DNA of 64,000 bases from Rachicladosporium sp. CCFEE 5018 (lineage: Eukaryota; Ascomycota; Dothideomycetes; Cladosporiales; Cladosporiaceae), in contig KZ111148.1 in NCBI GenBank assembly GCA_002077045.2, positions 188,083-252,082 of the forward strand. Direction: 5' to 3'. Position 1 is the first letter of the stretch. Every line of letters begins with the position of its first letter. Positions 19,685 to 31,450 of the stretch are shown piece after piece. The translations under genes were made by a program, and so were the position numbers. The notes beneath the pieces are model-generated. The model was not told where the DNA came from. It saw only the letters and a program-made list of their open reading frames with translations, and ran no database searches.

Positions 19685-21659
19685 TCAGCTCTGCAGATCA
19701 CCCCAGTGGTCAAGCAAGTCATTCGCCCTCCACTTCGTCGCCCATCCCATCTCGCGCTCCATCCTCTCGTATAGCTCCAGAATCGCTCGGTGCTCGCTCG
19801 CATGGCTCATCAGCTGTCCGGCAATCCATATAGGCTGTGTAGCATTGCTCCAGCAGGCGTGATTACTGTTGCTCATGCTGATTGCACAGACTTGGCGGGC
19901 ATGCCACAGCATTGACCGCGGCTTGGTCGAGAGGTGTAAAGATGCGGGCTTGTGCTTGAGCATGAGTAGTGCGGCGGTATGGTATAGTTGGTTTCCAGAG
20001 ATTGCAGGGCAATTGGGGTACATGACTGTGGGGAATGTTGAGTGAGGGTCAGAGTGCTCGGCGGGTATGACCAGGATAGGCTTGAGTTCTTGCGGTCGGT
20101 TGCGGTGCCAGGTCTCGATGTGATCGAAGAGCTCGAGCCAGTGACTTACATATTGCTTGTGCGTGTACACGAGGTTAGGATCTTGATGGCGTTGCTCCCA
20201 GCGTCCGAAGCGGCAAAGCAGCTCGACAACTCTGCCGAGTAGGTATTCGATGTGATTTGCTTTCGTGTCGCAGTTGTCTTTCGCTTGTAGCAGGCGGACA
20301 TCCTCAGCCAAAGCGCCGCCGCCAATCCACTTTGACATAGGGATCAGTGTCTGCTCCAGTGATATCAAGCCACCACAGACGTCCATGCGAGCAAAGCACC
20401 AGAAGATTGCTTGCTCGGGTCCACCGCAGATGCCAGTGATGCCAAGGGCTTGTATAAGCGCTGCACAGCCGTCAAGGTGGCGGCGCCATGCTTTTGGCGA
20501 GCAGCTGAGCATTTCTAGCACGCACAGCACCACTGAAGACGCTAGGACTACAGTCGTCCGCTGCGCAAGTGCTGGCGAGAGCAGATGTATCGCATGCTGG
20601 TAGAGAGCAAGACTGGTCGCTAGCTCCAGCTTGTGCTCCTTGAGCTCGATCTGTCGTGCTGACAGTGCGAGCATAGAGTACTTGAGATGTTCCACATCCT
20701 TCGCCCAAATCGGCAGAACGAGCTCAAAGTGCCGGTTAATGTCAAATTTGTCCAGCCATGGAGCGACTTCGCTGATGTAATTCTGCCACAGGACATATTC
20801 CTGAGCAGGTGACAGTTGTGCGAGTCTTCGCGACTCCTCGTCGATGTCAGTGATTCGAATGACAGGCCCATCGTGTAGCATCTGCAATGCTTCGGCAGTG
20901 GCGTCCACAGAGGCACGCCGCGAAGGCACACAAGACTGGACACGCGATGGCACAGTCGAGCGAGCTGTGTCCATCAACTTCGACCGCAGCTCCACATGTA
21001 GCTCCTGATACTGCGAACCTGGCACGAAGATTCCATCCTCGAAAGTCGAGTCGCTGAAGTGTGGTGACAAAAATGTGCTGCCGGTAAAGTCAAAGAAGTC
21101 CACTCCAAGCGAGTGTGAGGATGTGATCTCCGGTAGCGGAGACACTGGGCTCGGTAGGTCCAGAAACGCTTTTGCAGGAAAGTCCTGTAGTGGAGGACTA
21201 GTAAGTGTGGTCACCACCTCGTCGATGCTCTCCGAGAAAGGCTCAGGCGAGGGAACCTCTGTGACATAGTCGCGCGCGATCTCTGCGGTGACGTCGACAA
21301 TCTGGAAGACTTTGCTGCTGGTGTTGGAAGATCTGAAAAACGATCGGTACTCATCGCCCACGGTCTGCGCATTCTCCGGGCGAAAGGTGACCTTGATGCC
21401 CTATAAGTTGCATGTCAGCTACAGATCGTCTACTGAGGCTGCTTGGACTTACCCATTCACACTTCTCGCTCCGTGCCTGACATCCTTCGCATGTCGGCTT
21501 CGTCTCGGAACACTTTCGCCTCTTGCGGCGACAGTTCATACACCCATTCCGACTTCGCTTCTTGCCAGAAGTCGGGAGCTTGCCGGTCGCCTGCTCCGGG
21601 GGTGTGCTACTGTCTTTGATGACTTCGTCCGCACTGTCAGTCCCCTCTGATACGGCCAT
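19685..21659 (-). CDS. Zn2Cys6 transcription factor with fungal_trans_2-type regulatory domain
   Basis: A 640-residue nuclear regulator. Exon 1 is 21659-21453, a 52-nt intron 21452-21401 has GTAAGT, GCTGACAT and TATAG, and exon 2 is 21400-19685. The binuclear cluster is C40, C43, C50, C57, C60, C67 (CX2CX6CX6CX2CX6C) in a basic context (CRRKRRKC). After a Ser/Pro-rich linker, the region from about residue 265 (LSPAQEYVLWQNYI) through HLDGCAALIQALG is of the fungal_trans_2 kind. The start is the ATG conserved in the other copy; an upstream in-frame ATG at 21782 is not conserved. It is adjacent to the dehydrogenase, mutarotase and kinase genes, so it may control them; this is inference from position. 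Confidence 0.9.
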
Positions 21660-22713
21660 GCTGCCATGCTTAATATGAGTCGCCTCGCGGCAGTGTGTTG
21701 CTGATCTAGCAATGTGTGCATGGAGGGGAAGCTTGACCTGCGCTTCCTCGGGTCTGGACCGAGGTGGCGGAAACCTTGACATTGTGGTCTTGCTCGAAAG
21801 CCATTACGGCGCCTTCGCAGTGCCGCCACCTTTCATCAATGTCGTATGACATGAGCGAACTGCACGATTCACGCTGCGCATGTCGACTCTGGCCGATGAT
21901 GTGCGCGTTCACCAGAATCATTTCTAGCGTGGTTCCGCGGTCGCGGTCAAGGCTACTCCCTGGCGGAGTGACTTCCTCATCCATTCGACACTCTACACCG
22001 TGGCCATCTGAAGCAAGCTGCACCAGCGGAAACATGAAATGTAGCGCTTCCAAGTCTGTTGGTCCACGTCTCGCCACGCCTGGAGCACGAGTCCAGAACG
22101 ATGCCTGGCGGCCATCTCTTCGGCGAGCGATCATCGGCAGAGGCAATGTAAGAGCAATTTCCGATACGCCGAATGTCATGTGTGCGTGAGAAGGCGAGAC
22201 ACCGTGATAGGCGATCTTTGCACATACGCCGTCTATTTTGCGCTTCTATGTAGTTTCGGATGATAGCAGGGGCCTTCTGATAGCTCCGCCGGCTGTCATA
22301 CTGTACGGCACTGACAGTGTCAGTTCAATGTCTTATGACTGCCACAATTAGGACAGTCCACATCATGCGGGACCTCATACAGTCTTTCTCGTAAGCAACG
22401 TGCTGCTGATGTGGACTGGGAGGTGTTGCAGACACATGTCGTGGGCAGTGACGACGAGACTAATGAAGACAACGTCCTCATGGGATTTGCAACGACGCAC
22501 TCACCCTCGAGCTGAGTTGCTGTGCGTCACTTGTTTGCTGACATCGGTAAAGCGTTCTCCTTGCTCGAGACGGTAAGTTGTCCTGTTCACTTCCATTGCT
22601 TAGACATGCCCATTGATGTGAGCTTAGCACATGTATGGTGGCACATCGTCAGGAGAAAAGCTCATACCAACACCATTACACTAACACCACTCACTCACTC
22701 ACACACTAGCAGC
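21660..22713. other. Upstream region of the regulator
   Basis: About 1 kb. An open frame at 21706-22179 (minus) has a partial counterpart in the other copy that is frameshifted there, so I do not call it a gene. Relative to copy C, a segment of nearly 1 kb holding a secreted-protein gene (53040-54005) is missing at about 22370. Confidence 0.45.
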
Positions 22714-22955
22714 ATGGCTGCATCACTGTACGCCATGGTTGTCGGCAACCTCACTCTCTCCCCCCTTCACCCCTCATCCGGACCTTACCTTCTCATCTGC
22801 CGCCTTCACTCCCACCGGCGTCACCTCCGCCTTCGTCATCCTTCCCGGCCTCAGTGGCGGACCCTGACTACCACCCGAAAGAGAAGGCCGGCTTTTGCGG
22901 TCCTCACGCAGAAGACGGCGTAATGAGCGCTACTTTTGTGTTGAAGTGTATAGTC
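22714..22955 (+). pseudogene. Truncated copy of a small membrane protein
   Basis: The ATG and first 15 codons match the intact gene at 54329-54865. One C is then missing from a C run near 22759, which shifts the frame. A further deletion of about 20 bp follows in the middle. A deletion of about 435 bp removes the three C-terminal membrane segments, so the homology jumps straight to sequence corresponding to 55024 of the other copy. No functional product is expected. Confidence 0.8.
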
Positions 22956-24715
22956 GCAAAGCCAAGTAGAGAGGCAACACAATACCACCATTGATCGAAA
23001 CAATTAACGTCCTTGTTACGATCGATCGATATTTTCAAACACAGAACAATGCTGAGAGGATCCATACAGCTCGCCCTATGGTGCTCGATGCTCGATGCTT
23101 TCGTTACACCCACATTTCAGCTACGATGCTCCAATCACTCGTTGTACTGCTCCAATCGTACCTCCCAACCCGATCAATCAACCCTCCATACTAGATTCTT
23201 AACCTTGCGCTCAAACAGATATCCGAACCTTCCGCTCACGCGATCTGGAAATTCGGTATTCCCAAGACACCATTGAGCATGCCTCTGGTGCTCTCCGAAT
23301 ACTCACGAGTGTCCATTGAGCGAACCAGTATCCACCGAGAGCACGAACCTCAATTCCATGCACTCAATGATAACCCGGTAGCATCACGCAGCGATCCAAG
23401 TCTTGCGCCTCTCAATGTCAGCACCAAGAAAACTTACGCTCCTATCACGAAACCCGCGACTGCGACTTCGGCGGATGGCGAACTATGGAGAGTGTAGGCC
23501 TCCTCATATTGTACTCAGGCCATGCAGACACTCAGCATAAGCCACTTGAAGTCTCCAGATTTTCAGTACTCTTACCGAACGTCTTGCGCTGCTATTGCAA
23601 CCTACACGATTGTGAGCTTGCACGAGCTGAACGCCATGGAGAGTGTGGTAGTCCACACGTGGTTTCTGGCGAGACGCGAATACTCAGCCTAGAGGACTTC
23701 GAGTCTTGAGTCTTAGACTGCCACCACAGAGAGAACTCAGGCTCCTCTTCAGCCACACACGATAGCGGAACTCATGAGACTGGGTACAACGGAGAGTCTG
23801 GCCGTCCTTGCTTATCCAGCACGACACGCGAACACTCAGCGTACACCAGGAAACTCTCGGAATTCTCGATGTCGCTGTCTAGAATTCTGCAAGCATATAC
23901 TTCTGTATAGCCACCCGGGACTGCGAACCTGCTAAATCGAATGCCACGGAGAGATGTTGCGGCTCAACAAGAAACTGTTGCTCGTCTGGAGGTAGTCAAT
24001 GCCGCTGCCACATCGAGACAGCATCTTACATCTAGTATGCCCACTATTCTGCTCGCTCACTGAAGCTCGCTATTAAGCTACTCGTGCGCTAACGATGAGC
24101 GGCCTTGATCATGTCATTGCTCGTCGGCCAAAGTGGTGCTTGATCGTACCATTCCTACGACAACGCCATTCAAAACCCCGGCCGCGTACCGGTCCGAAGA
24201 CTCCTGCCCGCTACCGAGATCGCTACCGAGATCGTACGGCCCGTTGGCCGCTTGTAAAGCTTGTCGGTGATCTCTCGAACCTCTCCCTGAGTTTACACTC
24301 ATTTCACTGTGTACAGCTGCTTCTCGAGCGATCAGATTCGCGCGGTCTCTCGCTCACCATAGCGTCTTACTGCTGACGCGAAAAATACGGCGCGGTAGGA
24401 ATCGCTGATTTGACCTTGAAGGATGGTACAGTGACGGTGTTGTTTTATGTCCATAGAAAGCTGCGAAGTCAGATTTGATTCCTGGCTAGATTGAAGAACC
24501 AGCTCGCATCTGTCTTAAGATGTCCGGCTAAAATCAAAGGATCTGTAGCTGTAGTATGACGTCTCGGCGTAATTAGCTATGAACTAGTTTAGCGAGGCGA
24601 GCCTCAACACCTAGCAGACCAAATGCTCACACGTTTGCAGTACAGATGCCTCAGTAGTCGGCATTTCTAGTGCGGGAAGTAAAAGGACGTCGAGCGACAA
24701 AGTTTTGTGCCTGAC
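22956..24715. other. Gene-poor stretch with diverged tandem repeats
   Basis: About 1.75 kb without a supported gene. From about 23459 to 23980 I see three to four diverged units at a spacing of about 155 bp, sharing cores like GGAGAGTGT and CGCGAACACTCAGC. Two units of the same kind are at 55537-55770 in copy C. The final 300 bp are the promoter side of the NACHT gene. Confidence 0.5.
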
Positions 24716-27589
24716 ATGACTTCTACAGAGCTTCTCGCGCCCTCACAAGTGTGGCAAAGCGCGCACAGCCAATTTCAGGCCAACGTTGGGCCCAGTGACG
24801 AGCACGAGCTACCGTCCACCTTCGAGGCTGCACAGAGTGCTTTGAAAGAGGCACTTGCTGGATTCGCAGACGACAGCCTGATGTTCAAGTGCCTGAATAA
24901 ACTTAGCCCACTTTTCAGTGGACTTGACAAGATGTCTGATGCGATTGGAGCCCTGGCCCTCATTGATACTCATGGCATTGCGTCTGCAATCTGAGGCACT
25001 ACTAAAATGCTCATCAAAATGGCCCGGGATTACTTGCAATTTTCCGACGACATCGGCACCGCATTTGAGGACATGGGCCAGAAGATGTCTCGCCTTAGCG
25101 GTTATCGCGAGCTCTTGACGGTCAATCTCACTGCTGGCTTGCAGGAGAGTCTACTACAGGTACTGCTGGGTTACTCGGAGTTCTACAGATCGGTCAGATT
25201 GTATCTGGCTAAGCGTCGAAGTCTGGTGGAGAATACCAAGGCACTCTTCAAGGGCAGAAGCGGGCGAATCACTCAAGCACAAATGAGATTCTGCATTGCC
25301 GACATGGATCGACGATGCGAACGAGCAATGCAAGATGCTTACCTTGCTCGAGATCAAGCACAGGCAGGAGCGGCGCTACGGATCGAGCAGCAAATGATGC
25401 AGGTCCAGGAGAGCCTCGAACAACTCAATATCGAGAGCCGGATACGCATGGGCAAGCAAGTTGACGCATTCAAAGTCCAGACCATCAAAGACACGCGCAT
25501 GGTGCAAGACACTAATGCCGTGGAGCACTCGCAGTCCATGATAGAGAGCGAGCCCACAAGACGCCCCAACACAGATGGGCTTGCTGCAGGAGCAGAGCTC
25601 GAGAACACAAGGCTCATAGAAACGGTACTCGTACTGGTGTTTCAAGGCCAGCGTGGCGGCCTGGAAGAGGTAAAGCGATTCGTGAGCAGACTAGATGGTG
25701 GGGACAGGAAACGTTGGGATAGCGCCATACTCATCGGGGAAGCAGCACTGAGGCTTGGATTGGCAGAGAAGCAAAGGCAGAGAGAGGGTTTCTTACGATG
25801 GGTTAGGGTTCAGGGAATGGACGTAGAAGGCATCCTCCGCGATCGCCTTGATCGACGACTGGATATGACAGGGACTTGGATTTACAACGACGAAAAGATA
25901 TCTTCTTGGCTATCTAATACAAGCACAACACCACAGATGCTCTGGCTCAATGCTGATCCAGGATTTGGCAAGACTTTCCTAACGGCGTTCATTGTGAATG
26001 AATTGCAGCACATGCAGCCCTCCGGAATCGCACACTTCTTCTGCAGTCTGAATGATGAGCCTTCTCAACGAAGTATACTTGCTATATTGCGTTCATGGCT
26101 TCATCAGCTCCTCAAAGAAGTCAATGTGCTTGACCAAAAGGTCGTCCACCTCGAGCTACCAGATCTTACAGATCATCGAAATTCGGAGAACATCACCATC
26201 GACGTGCTCTGTCGGGCATTTCGTAGCCTCTTCTCGCAGAGCAAGGACACCCGGCTGGTCGTAGACGGCTTTGATGAAGCCGCAGAACCCGCGAACGACG
26301 CGCAGCGCAGAGACTTTGTACAATTCTTCAAGCTCTTGGCCGATTTGCCAAGGCATTGGAAGGTCCTGCTAGTCAGTAGACCCAACGAATGGTTCAAAGA
26401 AGACCTGATGTCCAATGTACCATCCATGAGCGTGAAAGAGATCAACGTGGAGGATACGGCCGACGATCTGGCATTGTACGTCTCCGATCGGCTACAAAAG
26501 GCTGCGTTGAAGCATCGCTATTGGCGGCCGGAGCTTGCAGCATACGCTGAGACCGTCCTGTCTTCTGGGTCGAAGGGCATGTTCATGTGGGTAAACCTTC
26601 TCGTGAATGAATTAGAGCTCGACCGCGGCGAGAAGCGTGCCCGGAATACACTCAATCAGCCTCCTAGTACTCTCGGGAACGTGTATCGACGGACTTTGGA
26701 CAGACTTGCAGATCAAGATGGCAGAATACGCGGACCTCTTTGGCAAGTGCTGCGCTGGGTCATTTGTGCGCATCAGCCTTTGACCTTACCTCAGCTCGAG
26801 GTCGCGCTGTCAATCTCGCCGGATGACGAAGTTGATTGCGATCCAGAGGAACTTTATCCGGAGGACATCGAGAAGCATCTCGGATCGCTGATCAGGATCC
26901 AGCCTGTCAGTGGAGCGATAGGTTATGTGCATGCTTCGGCGCGCCAGTTCCTGACTTCTCCTAACGCTGGAATTGGCAACGATAAATTTGAACCAGACTC
27001 TGGCACACTCGATATGAAGCAAGCATACACTGACATGACGAGAGCATGTCTCGCTGCTCTGTGCTTGCCAGAGACTATCGCAACAACTATGCCCAGGCAG
27101 GTTTGTCAAACTGTGCTGACCCCAGAGCAGACCGAGTTTCTCTGGCATAGTGCGGTTGGCTGGACTCTTTACCTCGAAGAAATAGCCACCAATTCGCACC
27201 TGTTGTCAGACATTGACTCTGACATTGATCGTCTGTTCTTAAATCAAGAAAATCTAATCAGCTGGCTGAGGATGGTCTATCATCCCCAAGAAACTAATGC
27301 TTCCCGCTCAGGGAAGATGATAGAGACGGCCGTATCCGCCAGCAACCTACAGTCACTCACCAGCCCACTAGATCTGCTAGCGAGGAAGTGTCGCCCGCTA
27401 CTCTGCGGGCTCGGCTGGTCAGATGATACGGACTTCTCCAACTGGGGTGTATTCATGTTCGTGCAATGGGCGCGGAGGTCAGTATACCGGATAAGAATCC
27501 GCTGTGGAGAGGAAGCTAACGGCAGCCCCAGCTTGTCACTGGATCACAGTTTGAGGAAGAATTACAGAAAGACTTACTACGCTACGTGA
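24716..27589 (+). pseudogene. STAND/NACHT NTPase (NOD-like receptor type) interrupted by an in-frame TGA
   Basis: A single frame of about 957 codons. The N-terminal helical domain (24716-25500) is of the kind found before fungal NACHT modules, followed by a Gln/Glu-rich coiled-coil. The P-loop ADPGFGKT is at about 25952-25975 and the Walker B RLVVDGFDEA at about 26252-26281. Then come VLLVSRPNEWF and a winged-helix-like PLTLPQLEVALSI region. No ankyrin, WD or TPR repeats follow before the stop at 27589; a further exon cannot be excluded. Codon 93 (24992-24994) is TGA, in the same frame as everything after it, where related proteins usually have Trp before a Gly. It is either a nonsense mutation or readthrough; an intron is not evident. 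If translation restarts at 25007, 860 residues remain. It is absent from copy C. Confidence 0.75.
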
Positions 27590-29387
27590 GGGTTGGGAAA
27601 ATGCACACAGTTGCATCGCTGACGCTGAATCTGCGGTTGTTGCGTGGAGCCTCAGGAGGCTGTCCGAGGGCCTATATTGATGGTGTCGGCTTCCGTGGGT
27701 CAGTACTTGTGGCTCGACGATCATCGAGGTGACAATCGACAAGATGACGACCATAGACGTCAGCACATCATAAGCGAGACCGATCAAGCTCGGTGATGCT
27801 TTGGAGACTGCCCCAAGTTCACCCTACCGGGAGTTTGATCCGCAAGCCCTCAAGTCTTGGAACTCTCTGTGTTCCCACCGGAAGTCTCGTGCAAGTATTG
27901 CACTACCCACGACCACGGACTTTCTTGCGCTACGAGAGACTCAGCCTACACAGCCTCGGGTTTTGAATCTCTGATGATCGCCTCCGATCAAAACTAGGTC
28001 CGGCTAACCGCGAAAGTAGATTCACGGACATCATACCACGAAGAGCACGGTCGACATTGGTGATCTCGTAGCAAAGAGTACAACATGGTCGAGAATACAT
28101 GTAGGGGTGGACTTCAATGCCCAAGACCAAGGACCCGTCTTGGCGAGATTCGCGAGTTCGGCCGCAAACCCCCGTCAGCCCGTCTCGCCGCCCCGCTACC
28201 AACACACCTGGCGTTCAATGTCTGATCGCGAAAACGTCATACCTTGTCCCAGCATATACCATTGTCACGATGCAAGGAAAGCTCCTTTCGATGCGCATGC
28301 GTCTCATTCGCCCTCCGCACATCTGCCCTCCGCGATCTCACAACAGAACTTGGTCGAGCATAATCGCCGTCGATACCGCACGCCTGAGCTGAACATGACT
28401 GCGCATCAAGGGCCACGTACGGATGGCTGGAAGATAGTCTGCGCTGCAAAGTTCTTGCATGGCGTGCTGTTAAGCCACGATGAGGGAGCTGGTAGAAGAT
28501 CCCTTGGAGCCGCAGGGAGATCGGATCCTGGTACACACTTTGTGTGGCTCCGACTTGCCGCCTACACAAGAGCACTGAGACAACCGATACCCGCCTTTCG
28601 ATCAGAGGAGACGTGTGACTGCGGTCCTGTACGCAACGTTGCCGAGAGAGCGCAAATGTCGGTGCTTGCTGTATTTTGCTTGGAGTAAGCTCTCACAGAA
28701 GTAGCAGTACCAAAGCGCGCTGTTGCAGTTACTTGCATCCTAGCATTGCCAGGAAACCGAATACGCGGAGAGCGCAGCACTTCACGGGAAAGGTCTTCAT
28801 GTCATCAAAGTGTAGTGCTCAACGACAAGGACCATCAGAATCTGCATTCTCATAAATGCGCCGGACGAAAGGCCAGAATATCCACTTCAGCGATCCAACT
28901 ATGCAGGGTCAGTCGAAGAAAAACGCATGTGGTTACTGACCTTTCAGCCCTCTGAAGTCGACCTCTCATGGAGCAACCCAGAACGGAACACACTGTCGCA
29001 GCTACAACTGTAGGAGCATATCCAAGAGGCTGCATCCAAGGAGAAAGCGAGGGCGACTCGTTGTGGTCACCAGACCGCGAAAGTCTAATACTCACGTCTA
29101 TGGCTGACCAAAGTCTACACGCTGACGGGTCCATTTAACGAGAGGTCTGCTTTTATTAATCCACCTTTTCTTTGCTTTTCGTGGCCTTCTTAGTTCAGAA
29201 GAATGCCCTTCCTTCCTCCTGCACACCTTGAGATTTTAGCAAAGCGTTCCAACCTATACAGTCTGCAAGTAACACTTCACAAACTGTCGCAAGTAAAGAC
29301 TTGTGGTTCCCGCCAGTAACAGCCGTATGTCGCATCAAGACAAAGACCTTGTCGTAACAACAATCACTGACTCGTAAGCAGAGAAGA
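27590..29387. other. Gene-poor stretch between NACHT gene and secreted protein
   Basis: About 1.8 kb. Several frames are open but none has convincing composition. Pieces around 28688 and 28960 resemble degenerate repeats found again at 30545, 30785 and 58018-58400 (translated core like LTDV...TAAT..GA). The last part is the promoter of the secreted-protein gene. Confidence 0.4.
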
Positions 29388-29918
29388 ATGATCTGGTCAA
29401 AGCTCGTGGGCGTCGTCGTCGTGCTTGTGAGCACCTCGATTCCCTTGGCTTCCGCTTGGGATGCATATCCGCTTCACTTTTATATGTGGCTTTACAACGA
29501 CATAACCAGCTGCGGATTGAAGCCAGGCAACCAACCCGGCAAGATGGGCTACGAGCAAGTCAACCGCAATAACAAGTGTGTGTCCTGGCAAGTGCCAGTG
29601 ACCCAATACCATTTGCAGTACCTGTGGCCACACAGAGACCACAAGATCGAGGAGTATGGGAATTGCACACTTTGGACCTACGAGGAACAGCATTGCCAGG
29701 GCAAGAACTGGGCTTGGCTGAGGGACGTCGCCTCTATTCCCAAGGTGGAAATGACCTGTCACGCGCCTCATGGTTTCAAGACCATCTCAAGTGCGAGGCT
29801 GGAGTGTCATGACGATGTCGAGAATCCTGAGTCCGGTGCCGGGAAGAAAGAAAGATGCAAGCCGGATGACTTCGATTGTTGGAAGTTGGGAAACATCGAT
29901 CACGGCAATCACGACTAG
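29388..29918 (+). CDS. Small secreted cysteine-rich protein (family member 1)
   Basis: A 176-residue protein with a clear signal peptide (MIWSKLVGVVVVLVSTSIPLAS, cleavage probably after ASA at residue 23). Mature Cys are at 42, 64, 93, 103, 124 and 140, with two more in the tail (157, 164). It shares with the protein at 53402-53788 the order LHFYMWLY..C, NNKC..W, YGNC, C, C and SARLEC, and almost the same spacing for the last five Cys. The Lys/Asp-rich tail after 140 is extra. The function is unknown; secreted proteins of this size are often effector-like or antimicrobial, which I cannot test here. No copy was found at the matching place in contig C. Confidence 0.75.
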   Translation: MIWSKLVGVVVVLVSTSIPLASAWDAYPLHFYMWLYNDITSCGLKPGNQPGKMGYEQVNRNNKCVSWQVPVTQYHLQYLWPHRDHKIEEYGNCTLWTYEEQHCQGKNWAWLRDVASIPKVEMTCHAPHGFKTISSARLECHDDVENPESGAGKKERCKPDDFDCWKLGNIDHGNHD

Positions 29919-31124
29919 GGTGCAGCTACAAGATTGCACTGGTGGAGGCTGAGTCTCGGAGATGGTAGGTAACCAGGCCAGCTGACAGTTAAAAGTAAGT
30001 ATGGAAGTTCTGGCAGTCTGCACGGACCATTGACGGCGAGATTCCAGACGTAAACACCACCTCGTGTCATAGCGAAAAGGCATTGGTTGCTCACAGCGCG
30101 GTAAATTCCTTATCCGCCGTGCCAAGCGACTGCATAGATGTAATCTACTGCACTCCCACTAGCCGTCGCATTCGTGTAACCTTCGCATGCGTTGTCTCAA
30201 CGACAACGCAGTGTCACGGACTGCGTACAAACTCGGCAATGCGCCTACATCACGCTGCTATCAAGCTTGTCACAGCAAATCTTGCTCGATCCCGCAGCGT
30301 CAGCACAGTCCGAACCAAGTGATTGATCGAATCTCGGCCTACATCTGACTCACATTTAAGACGATCCGATGTTGCTAGAAAGCAAAGCAACCGGCTAAGC
30401 GCAAGTCAGATCGGTCTACCGCCCTCAATCTTGGTGAAGCACGAAAGGCTCCGCTACGGTCAATGACAGCATCACAACGGCGTCTTCTGTACTCGGTCGT
30501 CTCAAGGGTGATACTTACATGCGACGCGGTCTGTTGTGTTGTCCTGTGCTAGCCTCTCACGGAAGTCATGGCAGAGCTTCGCACTTCCGCAGCCGGGTCT
30601 ATCATAGCACAACCTCCGCCTCGAATCTCCGGAGAAGCAGATGGCATCGTCCCCCGGCAAGTAGTCGCTTTTCCATTTCACGTACGCAGTAACAAGGCCG
30701 TCCACTGCCATAGCCAGACTGGTGCGAGCATTGCCCACATCATACGCATTCGGAACGGCGGATGACTTCACACTGGACGACCGAGTCCCTCACGGACGTC
30801 TTGACAGCGCTCTCCACTGCCACTGTCAGGCTTATGGGGGCATTTTCGATGCTCCAGACACGTGGAAGAGCCGAAACATTTATCGCAACACATACATTAC
30901 CAGACTACAATCGACGGGACCCAGTCATCGTCCAGCAGTCCCCCGGCTCCAGCCTTACATGAACCTGACTGTCTCTGGATCATTCGTCGCAAGACATGAG
31001 CTGTCTGACCACAGTCTTCACTTTTTCAACGTTCACCTGATCAAGCATCTTCAGGCTCTTCAGGGCTCGGCCTATCACTATGGGACGTCTCAGCTGTCGG
31101 TCCGTCCAGGGGCGACTCATTTCG
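29919..31124. other. Gene-poor stretch
   Basis: About 1.2 kb with no supported gene. Two degenerate repeat units are seen near 30545 and 30785, whose translations read SLTEVMAELRTSAAGS and SLTDVLTALSTATVRL. They are not in one continuous convincing gene. Confidence 0.4.
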
Positions 31125-31450
31125 ACTACTGCTCACCTCCACTGCTGCTCACCTCCACTGCTGCTCACATCAACTGCTGCTCACCTCAACTGCTGCTCAC
31201 TGCAACTACTATTCACTGCAACTACTATTCACCTCAGATACTGCCCATCGCAATGCTGCTCACCACAATTGCTCACCACACGCTACTCACCACACGCTAC
31301 TCATCGCACGCTGCTCCTCACACGCCGCTCCTCACACGCCGCTCCTCACACGCCGCTCCTCACACGCCGCTCCTCACACGCCGCTCCTCACACGCTGCTC
31401 ATCGCATGCTGGGCTTCACATGCTGCTCGACACACGCTGCTAATCACTCG
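31125..31450 (+). repeat. Minisatellite: 16-18-bp and 14-bp tandem units
   Basis: The first half consists of variants of a CTGCTGCTCACCTCAA-like unit. The second half has five perfect copies of CACACGCCGCTCCT at 31319-31388, flanked by degenerate copies. The matching place in copy C (58829-58890) has only about four imperfect units (CATACGTTGCTCAT), so the array has expanded in copy B. Confidence 0.85.

Noticed and set aside
21706..22179. 157-residue minus-strand frame upstream of the Zn2Cys6 gene
   Set aside because: The counterpart in copy C is frameshifted and shares only part of the sequence. Base changes are not concentrated at silent positions.
31125..31450. CRISPR-like array
   Set aside because: Units are directly adjacent without unique spacers, and the genome is fungal. 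It is a minisatellite.
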